From NCBI RefSeq assembly GCF_003443895.1, contig NZ_QQOA01000003.1, positions 310,001 to 374,000 on the forward strand: DNA of 64,000 nucleotides, written 5' to 3'. Below, piece by piece: positions 1 through 8,637 of this stretch. The DNA comes from Paraburkholderia phosphatilytica. GTDB taxonomy: Bacteria > Pseudomonadota > Gammaproteobacteria > Burkholderiales > Burkholderiaceae. Positions within the stretch are counted from its first letter, which is position 1. The number at the start of each line of letters is the position of its first letter. The position numbers were made by a program, and so were the translations under genes. A model generated the notes under the pieces. That model had not been told where the DNA came from and made no database searches. It worked only from the letters and a program-made list of their open reading frames with translations.

Positions 1-145
1 CATAACGCATCGCGACACGCTTGCCGGTGCGCGCATCGAAGTCGATGCGCTCCATGCCGAGCACCCGCGCGTACCACGCGGCACTCGCTTCGACGTCGGC
101 GACATTGAGGACGAGATGGTCGAGGCTGTCGATCGTGAAAGACAT
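1..145 (-). CDS. VOC-family (glyoxalase/bleomycin resistance fold) protein, partial
   Basis: Reading leftward from an ATG at 143-145, the frame stays open to the window edge and gives 48 residues starting MSFTIDSLDHLVLNVADVEA. The LDHLVLNVADVEASAAWYARVLGM pattern is the opening beta-alpha-beta module of VOC metalloenzymes; the His in DHLVL is the usual first metal ligand. Only the N-terminus is present, so the substrate (glyoxalase, dioxygenase or antibiotic-binding type) cannot be told. It diverges from the RND efflux operon across about 560 bp. Confidence 0.8.
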   Translation of the reverse strand, partial: MSFTIDSLDHLVLNVADVEASAAWYARVLGMERIDFDARTGKRVAMRY

Positions 146-703
146 GATGCGAAGTCCTGTGCAGGCGAAACGGCCAGTGTAGGCAAATCGCGCGCGGCGC
201 GCTCGCAGTGTGACCGTGGCGCGCCGCGCCGGACGCGGAGGCACGCAGACATCGCCACGTTTCAGCGAATACTTAAATATCCGTATGGTTGCACGCGCAG
301 CGAATGTCGCTCACTTCGCGCTCACCAGACACTCACCCAAGCCGCCCTGCATGTCCGATGCCAGCTGGGTCGATGCCATCGAATTGTCAAACGAAAAGCC
401 GTTGCGCGCCCATGTTTTACGCGTCCGCTTTGTACATCGATTCGCGCTCCTGTCAATGGACGCGGCCCGTCGTAGATCGCCGCTGACGCAATTACGCGAC
501 TCTACGCATTTTCTCTACGCGCGAACAAAAACTCCCGGTAAGCTCGTGCCGGCATTGCCAGTTTTATTCCAACTGGAATAAAGTGTGATCCGGCGTCGTT
601 TCGCCTGTCTTCCGTTCGTCATGTTGTGTGTCACGTTTTTGCGCGCTTCGCCGTCATGCCTGTGACTTCCACTGCCCAAGTTACCCAATCCGAATCTCGA
701 TCG
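146..703. other. Intergenic region between VOC gene and RND operon
   Basis: No convincing gene. The stretch from about 250 to 600 is less GC-rich than its surroundings and carries the palindrome and promoter-like elements listed separately at 555-583. An in-frame upstream extension of the outer membrane gene (ATG at 626) exists but would bury the lipoprotein signal peptide. Confidence 0.6.
555..583 (+). promoter_or_regulatory. Probable RND operon promoter with overlapping operator palindrome
   Basis: A perfect inverted repeat, TTTATTCCA-ac-TGGAATAAA at 563-582 (9-bp arms, 2-bp spacer), lies between a -35-like TTGCCA at 555-560 and a -10-like AATAAA/ATAAAG at 577-583. That geometry would let a dimeric repressor, such as a TetR-type efflux regulator, block the polymerase. 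No TetR gene is visible in the window, so the protein that binds is unknown. The palindrome is seen directly; the promoter role is inference. Confidence 0.5.
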
Positions 704-2227
704 ATGACGCCACTCTCCCGACGTGCCGCATGGCGCCTCGCCGGTGCCTTGTGCGGATGCGCGGCGCTCGCCGGCTGCATGGTGGGCCCGAACTACCGGA
801 CGCCGGACGCGCCCACGACCGACAGCTTCACCGCCCAGCCGATGCCGGATCAGACGGCATCCGCGCCGGGCGCATCGGGTGCCGCGCAGCGCTTCGCGCC
901 GGGCGCCGACATCCCGGCCGAATGGTGGTCGCTCTATCACTGCGCGCCACTCGACACGTTGATCCGCGAGGCGCTCGCGAACAGCCCGAACCTCGCCGCC
1001 GCGCAGGCGGCGCTGCGCCAGGCGCACCAGACCTACCTCGCGCAGGTCGGCGGGTCGCTGCTGCCGCAGGTCGACGGGAAACTCGGCGCCACGCGCGAGA
1101 AGATCAACGGCGTCACGTTCGGCGAGCCGGGCCTGACCGAAGACCTCAACCTGTACAACACCGGCATCGACGTGTCGTACAACCTCGACGTGTTCGGCGC
1201 GTCGCGCCGTTCCGTCGAAGCGTCGCGCGCTCAGGAGGAGTACGAGCGCTGGCAGCTGCAGGCCACCTGGCTCACGCTCACGTCGAACATCGTCACCGCG
1301 GCGATCAAGGAAGCGTCGCTGCGCGCGCAGATCGAGGCCACCGAGCAGATCGCGGACGCCGAAGCGCAGCAGCTGCACGTGCTCGAACAGCAGTTCGCGC
1401 TCGGCGGCGTCGCGCGCACGTCGGTGCTGTCGCAGGAAACGCTCGTCGCGCAGACCCGCGCGACGCTGCCGCCGCTGCGCCAGTCGCTCGACCAGACCCG
1501 CGACCAGCTCGCGATGCTCGCGGGCCGGCTGCCGAGCGAGGCTTCGCTGCCCGAATTCCGGCTCGACATGTTCACGCTGCCCGACACGGTGCCGGTGAGC
1601 GTGCCGTCGTCGATCGTGCACCAGCGGCCCGATATCCTCGCCGCGGACGCGACGCTGCATCAGGCGAGCGCGCAGGTCGGCGTCGCGACCGCCGCGATGT
1701 ACCCGCAGCTGAACCTCACGGCAAGCTGGGGCACCGAGGCGCTGACTCCGGCCGGCGCGTTCCAGGCAGGCAATACGATCTGGAGCATCGGCGCCGGGCT
1801 GACCGCGCCGCTGTTCCACGGCGGCCAGCTGCTCGCGAAGAAGCGCGCGGCGGAGGCCGCGTACGACGAAGCGGCCGCGCAGTACCGGCAGACGGTGCTG
1901 CAGGCGTTCCAGAACGTCGCCGACTCGCTGCGCGCGCTCGATCACGACGCGACCGGGCTCAAGGCGCAGGACGACGCGTGGCGGGCCGCGAGCGATTCGC
2001 TCCAGCTCACCCAGGGGCAGTACAAGATCGGCGGCGTGAGCTACCTGTCGCTGCTCGACGCGCAGCGGCAGTACCAGCAGGCGGTGGTGAATCTCGCGCA
2101 GGCGCGTGCAGCGCGCTATTCGGACACAGCGGCGCTGATCCAGTCGCTCGGCGGCGGATGGTGGAACGAAGCCGCCGCGACACCGGCCGCCGGCACGCCC
2201 GCCTCCGCGACGGGTACGACGCAATGA
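704..2227 (+). CDS. RND efflux outer membrane lipoprotein (OprM/NodT family)
   Basis: Outer-membrane channel of a tripartite efflux pump, expected to trimerise and dock to the adaptor encoded next. The chosen ATG gives a lipoprotein signal peptide with charged N-terminus, hydrophobic core and LAGC lipobox (Cys25), followed by the family hallmark MVGPNYRTP. Two OEP repeats follow, each with long alpha-helical segments rich in Gln and Ala, and the familiar IGAGLTAPLFHGGQL and GGVSYLSLLDAQRQYQQAVVN elements. Length is 507 aa, normal for the family. An ATG at 626 would add 26 residues but would displace the signal peptide. First gene of an operon with the adaptor and pump; substrates cannot be deduced. 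Confidence 0.93.
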   Translation: MTPLSRRAAWRLAGALCGCAALAGCMVGPNYRTPDAPTTDSFTAQPMPDQTASAPGASGAAQRFAPGADIPAEWWSLYHCAPLDTLIREALANSPNLAAAQAALRQAHQTYLAQVGGSLLPQVDGKLGATREKINGVTFGEPGLTEDLNLYNTGIDVSYNLDVFGASRRSVEASRAQEEYERWQLQATWLTLTSNIVTAAIKEASLRAQIEATEQIADAEAQQLHVLEQQFALGGVARTSVLSQETLVAQTRATLPPLRQSLDQTRDQLAMLAGRLPSEASLPEFRLDMFTLPDTVPVSVPSSIVHQRPDILAADATLHQASAQVGVATAAMYPQLNLTASWGTEALTPAGAFQAGNTIWSIGAGLTAPLFHGGQLLAKKRAAEAAYDEAAAQYRQTVLQAFQNVADSLRALDHDATGLKAQDDAWRAASDSLQLTQGQYKIGGVSYLSLLDAQRQYQQAVVNLAQARAARYSDTAALIQSLGGGWWNEAAATPAAGTPASATGTTQ

Positions 2228-2395
2228 GCGGCGCGATGAGCACAACCGGGCGCATGGCCTGATCGACACGCACGACCGGCGCGAATCATCACGCCGGTCG
2301 ACCGAAACGCAACGACGCGCGCCGGCGGACGCCAACGTCTTACGCGCACAACAAGAAACCGGGCAACCTGCCCCAAGCCGTGGAAGGACCTGACG

Positions 2396-3559
2396 ATGAG
2401 CGACAAACCCCGCAAGAAGCCCTCGATGACGAAGCGGATGATCATCATGCTGATCTGTGTCGGCGTGCTGCTCGCCGGCCTGGTCGGCTTCAACCTGTTC
2501 AAGGCGCACATGATCGCGAAGTTCATGGCGTCGAACGCCGCGCCGCCCGCCACCGTGACGGCGGTCAACGCGAGCTACCAGACCTGGCAGCCGCAGCTCT
2601 CCGCGGTGGGCAGCCTGCGCGCGGTGCGCGGCGTGGACGTGACCACTGAAGTCGCCGGGCTCGTGCGGCAGATCAACTTCAAGTCTGGCGAAGACGTGAA
2701 GGCCGGCGAGGTGCTCGTGCAGCTGAACGCCGATACCGACGTCGCGCAGCTGCATTCGCTGCAGGCCACAGCCGATCTGGCCAAGACCGTCTACAACCGC
2801 GACAAGGCGCAGTACGACATCAAGGCGATCGCGAAGGCGCAGCTCGATTCCGACGAAGCCGATCTGCGCAGCAAGCTCGCCCAGGTCGCGCAGCAGGCCG
2901 CGCTGGTCGACAAGAAGACGATCCGCGCGCCGTTCGCGGGGCGCCTCGGCATCACCACCGTCAACCCGGGCCAGTACATCAACCCGGGCGACGCGATCGT
3001 CACGCTGCAGGCGGTGGACCCGATCTACGCCGACTTCTTCCTGCCGCAGCAGCAGCTCGGCCAGATCGCGATCGGCCAGGTGATCAGCGTGGACACCAAC
3101 GCGTTCGGCGGCAAGCTCTTCCAGGGCAAGATCCTGTCGGTCAATCCGAAGGTGGACAGCAACACGCGCAACGTGCAGATCGAAGCCGCGGTCGACAACC
3201 ACGACCGCAAGCTGCTGCCCGGCATGTACGCGAACGTGAAGATCGACGCGGGCACCGAACAGCGCTATCTGACGCTGCCGCAGACCGCGATCACCTACAA
3301 CCCGTACGGCGCCACCGTATTCGTCGCGAAGCCCGGCACGACGCCGGACAAGAACGGCAAAGTGATGCCAATCGCGCAGCAGGTGTTCGTGACGCCGGGC
3401 CCGACGCGCGGCGACCAGGTCGCCGTGCTGAAGGGCATCACCGAAGGCACACAGGTCGTGACGAGCGGCCAGCTGAAGCTGAAGAACGGCACGCCGCTCG
3501 TGATCAACAACAGCGTGCAGCCCACCGACAGCCCGAACCCGACGCCCCAGGAACAATAG
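2396..3559 (+). CDS. RND efflux periplasmic adaptor (membrane fusion protein)
   Basis: 387-aa HlyD/AcrA-type adaptor linking the inner-membrane pump to the outer-membrane channel. A cytoplasmic Lys/Arg-rich start and one hydrophobic segment (about residues 15-35) anchor it instead of a lipobox. Next come the split lipoyl domain (VRQINFKSGEDVKAGEVLVQLNADTD on one side, KTIRAPFAGRLGI on the other), a short helical hairpin, the beta-barrel domain (PGQYINPGDAIVTLQAVDPIYADFFLPQQQL) and a membrane-proximal region. It starts 168 bp after the channel gene and ends 10 bp before the pump gene, so the three are likely co-transcribed. Confidence 0.93.
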   Translation: MSDKPRKKPSMTKRMIIMLICVGVLLAGLVGFNLFKAHMIAKFMASNAAPPATVTAVNASYQTWQPQLSAVGSLRAVRGVDVTTEVAGLVRQINFKSGEDVKAGEVLVQLNADTDVAQLHSLQATADLAKTVYNRDKAQYDIKAIAKAQLDSDEADLRSKLAQVAQQAALVDKKTIRAPFAGRLGITTVNPGQYINPGDAIVTLQAVDPIYADFFLPQQQLGQIAIGQVISVDTNAFGGKLFQGKILSVNPKVDSNTRNVQIEAAVDNHDRKLLPGMYANVKIDAGTEQRYLTLPQTAITYNPYGATVFVAKPGTTPDKNGKVMPIAQQVFVTPGPTRGDQVAVLKGITEGTQVVTSGQLKLKNGTPLVINNSVQPTDSPNPTPQEQ

Positions 3560-3569
3560 GCACGTAACG

Positions 3570-6500
3570 ATGAATTTCACCGATATCTTCATCAAGCGGC
3601 CGGTGCTCGCATCGGTCGTCAGTATGCTGATTCTCGTGCTTGGCATGCGCGCGCTGTTCGCGCTCAAGGTCGGCGAGTATCCGCAGACGGAAAACGCCGT
3701 CGTCACGATCTCCACCGCGTACTACGGCGCGAACGCCGACACGGTGGCGGGCTTCATCACGCAGCCGCTCGAAGCCGCGATCGCGCAGGCGCAGGGCATC
3801 GACTACATGTCGTCGACCAGCACGACCGGCGTGTCGACGATCACCGCGACGCTGCGCCTCAACTACGACGCGAACCGCGCGCTCACCGAGATCAACACGC
3901 AGATCGGCTCGGTGAAGAACCAGCTGCCGCCCGAAGCGCAGCAGCCGGTGCTCACGGTGCAGACGGGACAGACGACGGACGCGATGTACATGGGCTTCTA
4001 CAGCGACGTGCTGCCCAGCAACAACGTGACGGACTACCTGCTGCGCGTCGTGAAGCCGAAGCTCGATTCGGTGGAAGGCGTGCAGACCGCCGAAATTCTC
4101 GGCGGCCGGCAGTTCGCGCTGCGCGCGTGGCTCGACTCCACCCGCATGGCCGCGCATGGCGTGACCGCGCAGGACGTGTACACGGCGCTCGGCAATAACA
4201 ACTACCTGGCCACGCTCGGCACGACCAAAGGCCAGATGGTGAGCGTCGACCTGAACGCCGGCACGGATCTGCATACCGTCGACGACTTCAAGCAGCTCGT
4301 CGTCAAGCAGAAGGGCGGCGCGATCGTCCGCCTCGAAGACGTCGCGAACGTCACGCTCGGCGCGGACAACTACGACTTCAACGTCGCGTTCTCGGGCAAG
4401 CGCTCGGTGTTCATCGGTATCAAGGTCGCGCCGGACGCGAACATTCTCGACGTCGCGAAGCGCGTGCGCACGCTGTTCCCGTCGCTGCAGCAGCAGCTGC
4501 CCACCGGCATGACGGGCGACATCGTGTATGACGCGACGGACTTCGTGAACACCGCGATCAGCGAGGTCGTGAAGACGCTCGTCGAAGCGCTCGTGATCGT
4601 GACGATCGTGATCTTCCTGTTCCTCGGCAGCCTGCGCGCGGTGATCATCCCGATCGTCGCGATGCCGCTGTCGCTGATCGGCACGTTCTTCGTGATGCAG
4701 ATGCTCGGCTACTCGATCAATCTGCTGACACTGCTCGCGCTGGTCTTAGCGATCGGCCTCGTGGTGGACGACGCGATCATCGTGGTGGAGAACGTCGACC
4801 GGCATATGAAGGAGGAAGGCAAAACGCCGCTCGAAGCGTCGATCATGGCGGCGCGCGAACTGGGCGGCCCGATTCTCGCGATGACCGTCGTGCTGATCGC
4901 GGTGTACGTGCCGATCGGCTTCCAGGGCGGCCTGACGGGTGCCCTCTTTACCGAGTTCGCGTTCTCGCTCGCCGGTTCGGTCGCGGTGTCGGGCATCATC
5001 GCGCTGACGCTGTCGCCGATGATGTGCTCGCGCTTCTTCCGCGCGGAACAGGAGTCCGGGCGCTTCGTGCAGTTCATCGACCGTCAGTTCGACCGCGTGC
5101 ACCGCGGCTACGGGCGTCTGCTGAGCGGCACGCTGGACACGTGGCCGGTGTTCGTCACGATGGGCGCGCTGCTGCTCGCGGGCACCGTGTACCTGTTCAT
5201 GACGTCGAACTCGGAGCTCGCGCCGCAGGAGGACCAGGGCATCGTGCTGTCGCAGATCCAGGGGCCGCCCGACGCGACGATCCAGCAGATGCAGACGTAC
5301 GCGGACCAGGTGTTCAACATCTCGAAGGCGATTCCCGAGTACTCGCAGATGTTCCAGCTGACCGGCCAGCCGACGCTCAACCAGGGTATCGGCGGCGTGC
5401 TGCTGAAGACGTGGGACCAGCGCAAGAAGAGCGCGACGCAGCTGCAGCAGGAGCTGCAGCAGAAGTGGAACGGCATTGCCGGCGCGCGCGTCGCGGCGTT
5501 CCAGTTCCCGCCGCTGCCGGGCTCGCAAGGTCTGCCGGTGCAGTTCGTGATCACGTCGACGGAGCCGTTCGAGAACCTGAATGAAGTGTCGCAGGCGGTG
5601 CTGCAGAAGGCGCGCGAAAGCGGCATGTTCTTCTTCGTCGACAGCGACCTGAAGATCGACAAGCCGCAGGCCACCGTGATGGTGGACCGCGACAAGCTCG
5701 CGTCGCTCGGCCTGTCGCAGAGCGATATCGGCCAGACGCTCGGCGCGGCGCTCGGCGGCAACTACGTGAACTACTTCTCGATCGCGGGCCGTTCGTACAA
5801 GGTGATTCCGCAGGTGCTGCAGATCGACCGGCTGAATCCGTCGCAGGTGCTCGACTACTACCTGCGCACGCCGGACGGCAGCGTGATTCCCGCGTCCACG
5901 GTCTCGCACCTCGTGAACACCGTCGTGCCGGAATCGATCAACCACTTCCAGCAGCTCAACTCGGCCACCATCTCCGGCGTCACGGTGCCGGGCGTGTCGC
6001 AAAGCCAGGTGCTCGAGTTCCTGCGCAAGGCGACCGCGCAGGCGGCACCGAGCGGCTACACGGTGGACTACTCGGGACCGTCGCGGCAGTTCATCCAGGA
6101 ATCGGGCGGCTTCGTGATCACGCTGATGTTCGCGACGATCATCGTGTTCCTCGCGCTCGCCGCGCAGTTCGAGAGCTTCCGCGATCCGGTCGTGATCCTG
6201 GTGTCGGTGCCGATGGCCCTCTTCGGCGCGCTGATCTTCATCAACGTCGGGCTGACGACGCTCAACATCTACACGCAGGTGGGGCTCGTCACGCTGATGG
6301 GGCTCGTGTCCAAGCACGGCATCCTGATCGTGCAGTTCGCGAACGAGCTGCAGCGCGCGGGACGCACGAAACGTCAGGCGCTGGAGGAAGCGGCCGGCGT
6401 GCGGCTGCGGCCTATCCTGATGACGACCGCGTCGATGGTGCTGGGCGTGCTGCCGCTCGTGATCGCATCGGGCGCCGGCGCCGCGGGCCGCAACGCGATG

Positions 6501-6656
6501 GGTCTCGTGATCTTCACGGGTCTGTCGATCGGCACGCTGTTCACCCTGTTCGTCGTGCCGGCGATGTACATGCTGCTCGCCGCCGACCACCACAAGGAAG
6601 CGCGCGCGGCAGGCCATGCGCCGCATTCGCCGGAAGCGGGTCTGAACAATACCTGA
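3570..6656 (+). CDS. RND multidrug efflux permease (HAE-1 family)
   Basis: 1,028-aa inner-membrane proton/drug antiporter of the AcrB type. It begins MNFTDIFIKRPVLASVVSM, the usual first helix, and shows two large periplasmic loops separated by transmembrane blocks. The TM4 proton-relay motif reads GLVVDDAIIVVENVDRHM, retaining the double Asp, and the C-terminal half has the matching GLVSKHGILIVQFANEL segment in TM10. Length is typical for HAE-1 pumps. Start is 10 bp after the adaptor stop, and a strong terminator follows 77 bp downstream. Substrate range (antibiotics, solvents, aromatic acids) cannot be read from the sequence. Confidence 0.95.
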   Translation: MNFTDIFIKRPVLASVVSMLILVLGMRALFALKVGEYPQTENAVVTISTAYYGANADTVAGFITQPLEAAIAQAQGIDYMSSTSTTGVSTITATLRLNYDANRALTEINTQIGSVKNQLPPEAQQPVLTVQTGQTTDAMYMGFYSDVLPSNNVTDYLLRVVKPKLDSVEGVQTAEILGGRQFALRAWLDSTRMAAHGVTAQDVYTALGNNNYLATLGTTKGQMVSVDLNAGTDLHTVDDFKQLVVKQKGGAIVRLEDVANVTLGADNYDFNVAFSGKRSVFIGIKVAPDANILDVAKRVRTLFPSLQQQLPTGMTGDIVYDATDFVNTAISEVVKTLVEALVIVTIVIFLFLGSLRAVIIPIVAMPLSLIGTFFVMQMLGYSINLLTLLALVLAIGLVVDDAIIVVENVDRHMKEEGKTPLEASIMAARELGGPILAMTVVLIAVYVPIGFQGGLTGALFTEFAFSLAGSVAVSGIIALTLSPMMCSRFFRAEQESGRFVQFIDRQFDRVHRGYGRLLSGTLDTWPVFVTMGALLLAGTVYLFMTSNSELAPQEDQGIVLSQIQGPPDATIQQMQTYADQVFNISKAIPEYSQMFQLTGQPTLNQGIGGVLLKTWDQRKKSATQLQQELQQKWNGIAGARVAAFQFPPLPGSQGLPVQFVITSTEPFENLNEVSQAVLQKARESGMFFFVDSDLKIDKPQATVMVDRDKLASLGLSQSDIGQTLGAALGGNYVNYFSIAGRSYKVIPQVLQIDRLNPSQVLDYYLRTPDGSVIPASTVSHLVNTVVPESINHFQQLNSATISGVTVPGVSQSQVLEFLRKATAQAAPSGYTVDYSGPSRQFIQESGGFVITLMFATIIVFLALAAQFESFRDPVVILVSVPMALFGALIFINVGLTTLNIYTQVGLVTLMGLVSKHGILIVQFANELQRAGRTKRQALEEAAGVRLRPILMTTASMVLGVLPLVIASGAGAAGRNAMGLVIFTGLSIGTLFTLFVVPAMYMLLAADHHKEARAAGHAPHSPEAGLNNT

Positions 6657-6733
6657 CGCGCAACGATGGACCGGCGCGGGCGATCGAAGCCCGCCCGGTC
6701 AATCGAGCACGAGCAAACCGGCAGGGACGTACG

Positions 6734-6765
6734 AAATGCCCGGTGCAGTCATGCACCGGGCATTT
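6734..6765. terminator. Bidirectional intrinsic terminator after RND operon
   Basis: A perfect 14-bp stem (6734-6747 with 6752-6765) closes a GTCA loop, with an A tract on the left and T-rich sequence on the right. It sits between the pump gene and a convergent small gene, so it probably ends transcription from both sides. Confidence 0.9.
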
Positions 6766-6786
6766 TCTTATGGGGATTCGGGAAAA

Positions 6787-7095
6787 CTAGACGCGGGGTA
6801 GATCGTCGATGCATTTCTCGACGTGGCCGTCGGGCACGTCGGTGTCGATGCCGTCGAGACCTGCCATGTGCGCGACGGCCTTGATCTTCGGCCCGAGGTA
6901 GCGTCGCCCGCCAAGCGTGTAGACGGACCAGACGATTTCGCCGGCATGGATCGCCTGCACGACCGCGTCGATATCGGATATCTGCGGCGGGGAGAGCCAG
7001 TCATGCGATTTCGCGTCGATCGGGCCCCATCGGACATGGGTAACGCGATCCGTTGACGGGCTGATGCGTACGCCATCGATAGCAAAAGTAGCCAT
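6787..7095 (-). CDS. Small conserved protein, DUF3892-like
   Basis: 102 aa from the ATG at 7093-7095, which is preceded by GGAGG at proper spacing; two upstream in-frame ATGs lack this. The protein has no signal peptide or membrane segment. The pattern of an N-terminal IDGVRISPSTDRVTHVRW strand, a helix, and a GGRRYLGPKIKAV segment ending in LDGID...DDLP resembles DUF3892 proteins. Function is unknown. It converges on the efflux operon across the shared terminator. Confidence 0.65.
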   Translation of the reverse strand: MATFAIDGVRISPSTDRVTHVRWGPIDAKSHDWLSPPQISDIDAVVQAIHAGEIVWSVYTLGGRRYLGPKIKAVAHMAGLDGIDTDVPDGHVEKCIDDLPRV

Positions 7096-7193
7096 GTCGA
7101 CCTCCATCGTCCACATCGAACCATGCTAGCAGAACGCGATCCGGCTTGGTCGGGCCCTTTTCTGAAGCAATGCGACGGATTGGCGCGCCGGCG

Positions 7194-7748
7194 TCAGCTA
7201 TCGCCCTGCCCCGCGCGGCGGCGTGGCGCGCGCGTGCGTCGACGGTCGGGTTCGGTCTCGCCCGTGCCTGACGCGCTTTTTGCGGCCTTCGGTTTGCGCG
7301 TCTGGGCGGTCTGCGCTTCGTGCCAGGCCATCGTGAGCTGCAGCACCTTCAGCGCGAGTTCGCACGCGGCTTCGGGCGTGCCCGGCTCGTCGTCCACGGC
7401 GACCTCGAAGCGGCACCAGCGCAGCAGCCGCGCGATCGCGACGGCTTCGTCGTCCGGCAGGTCGATGACGAGCAGCGCGCCATCGACGAGCTTGCGCTGC
7501 GGGTGTCCGGTCGGCGCGAGTTCCTGCTGCTGCGCGGTCGCGATGTCGATGCAGCACAGGTAGATCGCCTCGAACGCGCGCGTCAGCCGTTCGTAGCGAT
7601 GCAGCGCGGCGCTGCGCGCCTCGACCAGCAGATCGTTCGCACGACGGCAGCGTGGCGTGAGGACCGACGCGCGCCGACTTTGCGCGGATCGTCTCACCAC
7701 CCTCGTGCTCCGAAGCTCGTCATGAATTTTCCTTCTCCCACCGCGCAT
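7194..7748 (-). CDS. Hypothetical protein
   Basis: I do not recognise this protein. The part that looks truly coded is the centre, from about ANDLLVEARSAALHRYERL to LALKVLQLTMAWHEAQ: a run of amphipathic helices with normal high-GC codon bias. The C-terminus is a basic, probably disordered tail (ARG/PRR repeats). The start is doubtful: the chosen ATG at 7746-7748 gives 184 aa; the frame is open further upstream to 7883, and no good ribosome site marks either. It may be a Burkholderiaceae-restricted cytoplasmic protein. Confidence 0.5.
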   Translation of the reverse strand: MRGGRRKIHDELRSTRVVRRSAQSRRASVLTPRCRRANDLLVEARSAALHRYERLTRAFEAIYLCCIDIATAQQQELAPTGHPQRKLVDGALLVIDLPDDEAVAIARLLRWCRFEVAVDDEPGTPEAACELALKVLQLTMAWHEAQTAQTRKPKAAKSASGTGETEPDRRRTRAPRRRAGQGDS

Positions 7749-8637
7749 GCGCGTGACCGTTACCGCGACACCACGTCTGGACGCAACGAGCGAATCCGCG
7801 CAAATCGATCGAGGATCGTCGCGGCCGGAATTCGCCGTGGATAGCTCACTGGGGAAACGCTGCGCGCACGGGACCGGAGTCACGTGTGGAGCTGGCGAGA
7901 CCCGCCGCCCAGTGGAGCGATGCAGCGCAGTTTAGAAGCGGTGCCGGGACACATGTGCAACAGCACCCCGAGTTTCGTAACTGGGAGTTACCGCGGCACA
8001 CCGGTCCGCGTCGAACCGCGCCGCCGACGACCGCTCCCACCGCCGCAACGGATTATCTGATCCAGATAGCCAGGATTAGACCGCACCCGATATTGATCGA
8101 TGATTTTCACGCTCTCTCACCTTTTATCTCAATATTAAGTCGATCAAAAGAAAAACATTTATGGGAAGATGCATGACGCGAAAACGAAACAAATCCAATT
8201 ATGCAAAATCGTTTTATCGAATCACCCTGCCCCTTCCGAGAAAACACAACTGTCCGATATCGGGCATCACCCTGCACACCACCGTTTCATCACGTTTTCC
8301 GCGCAATTCTCAATGGCTGGCGACCACGCGTCGCATCGCCACAGCAAACGAATTCTCAAAGCCGGATATTCAAATCGACCCGTCTGACACCCGCAAATTC
8401 GCCCGTGAAATCCGTTCGCAATGACGAATCATCCCGAGTGCCAATGGAAATGGCTATTTCGCGCGCGGAATATTCTGAATCGGCTCAGGGAAACAATCCA
8501 ATCGAATCATCGGCCGTTGAATACCGAATCGCGCGACTCATGACCGCATCGCCCGGTTCGCGCGCCGGCCGCGCCGAGGTGCACCGCGCAGTCACCAGGC
8601 TCACCCGTTTCACCAGGCTCACGGAGGAAACACCAGC
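7749..8637. other. Long intergenic region with AT-rich core
   Basis: No supported gene. The segment from about 8050 to 8520 is clearly more AT-rich than the surrounding DNA and contains only short overlapping frames of odd composition. Just before the aldehyde dehydrogenase ribosome site there is a 13-bp direct repeat, TCACCAGGCTCAC at 8592-8604 and 8610-8622, with an 18-bp period. Confidence 0.55.

Noticed and set aside
515..3715. 1,066-codon open frame on the minus strand
   Set aside because: It is the antisense of the efflux lipoprotein and adaptor genes; the product is His/Arg-rich low complexity, a usual artefact of high GC.
4746..6626. 626-codon minus-strand frame
   Set aside because: Antisense shadow of the RND pump gene, Arg/His-rich and without domains.
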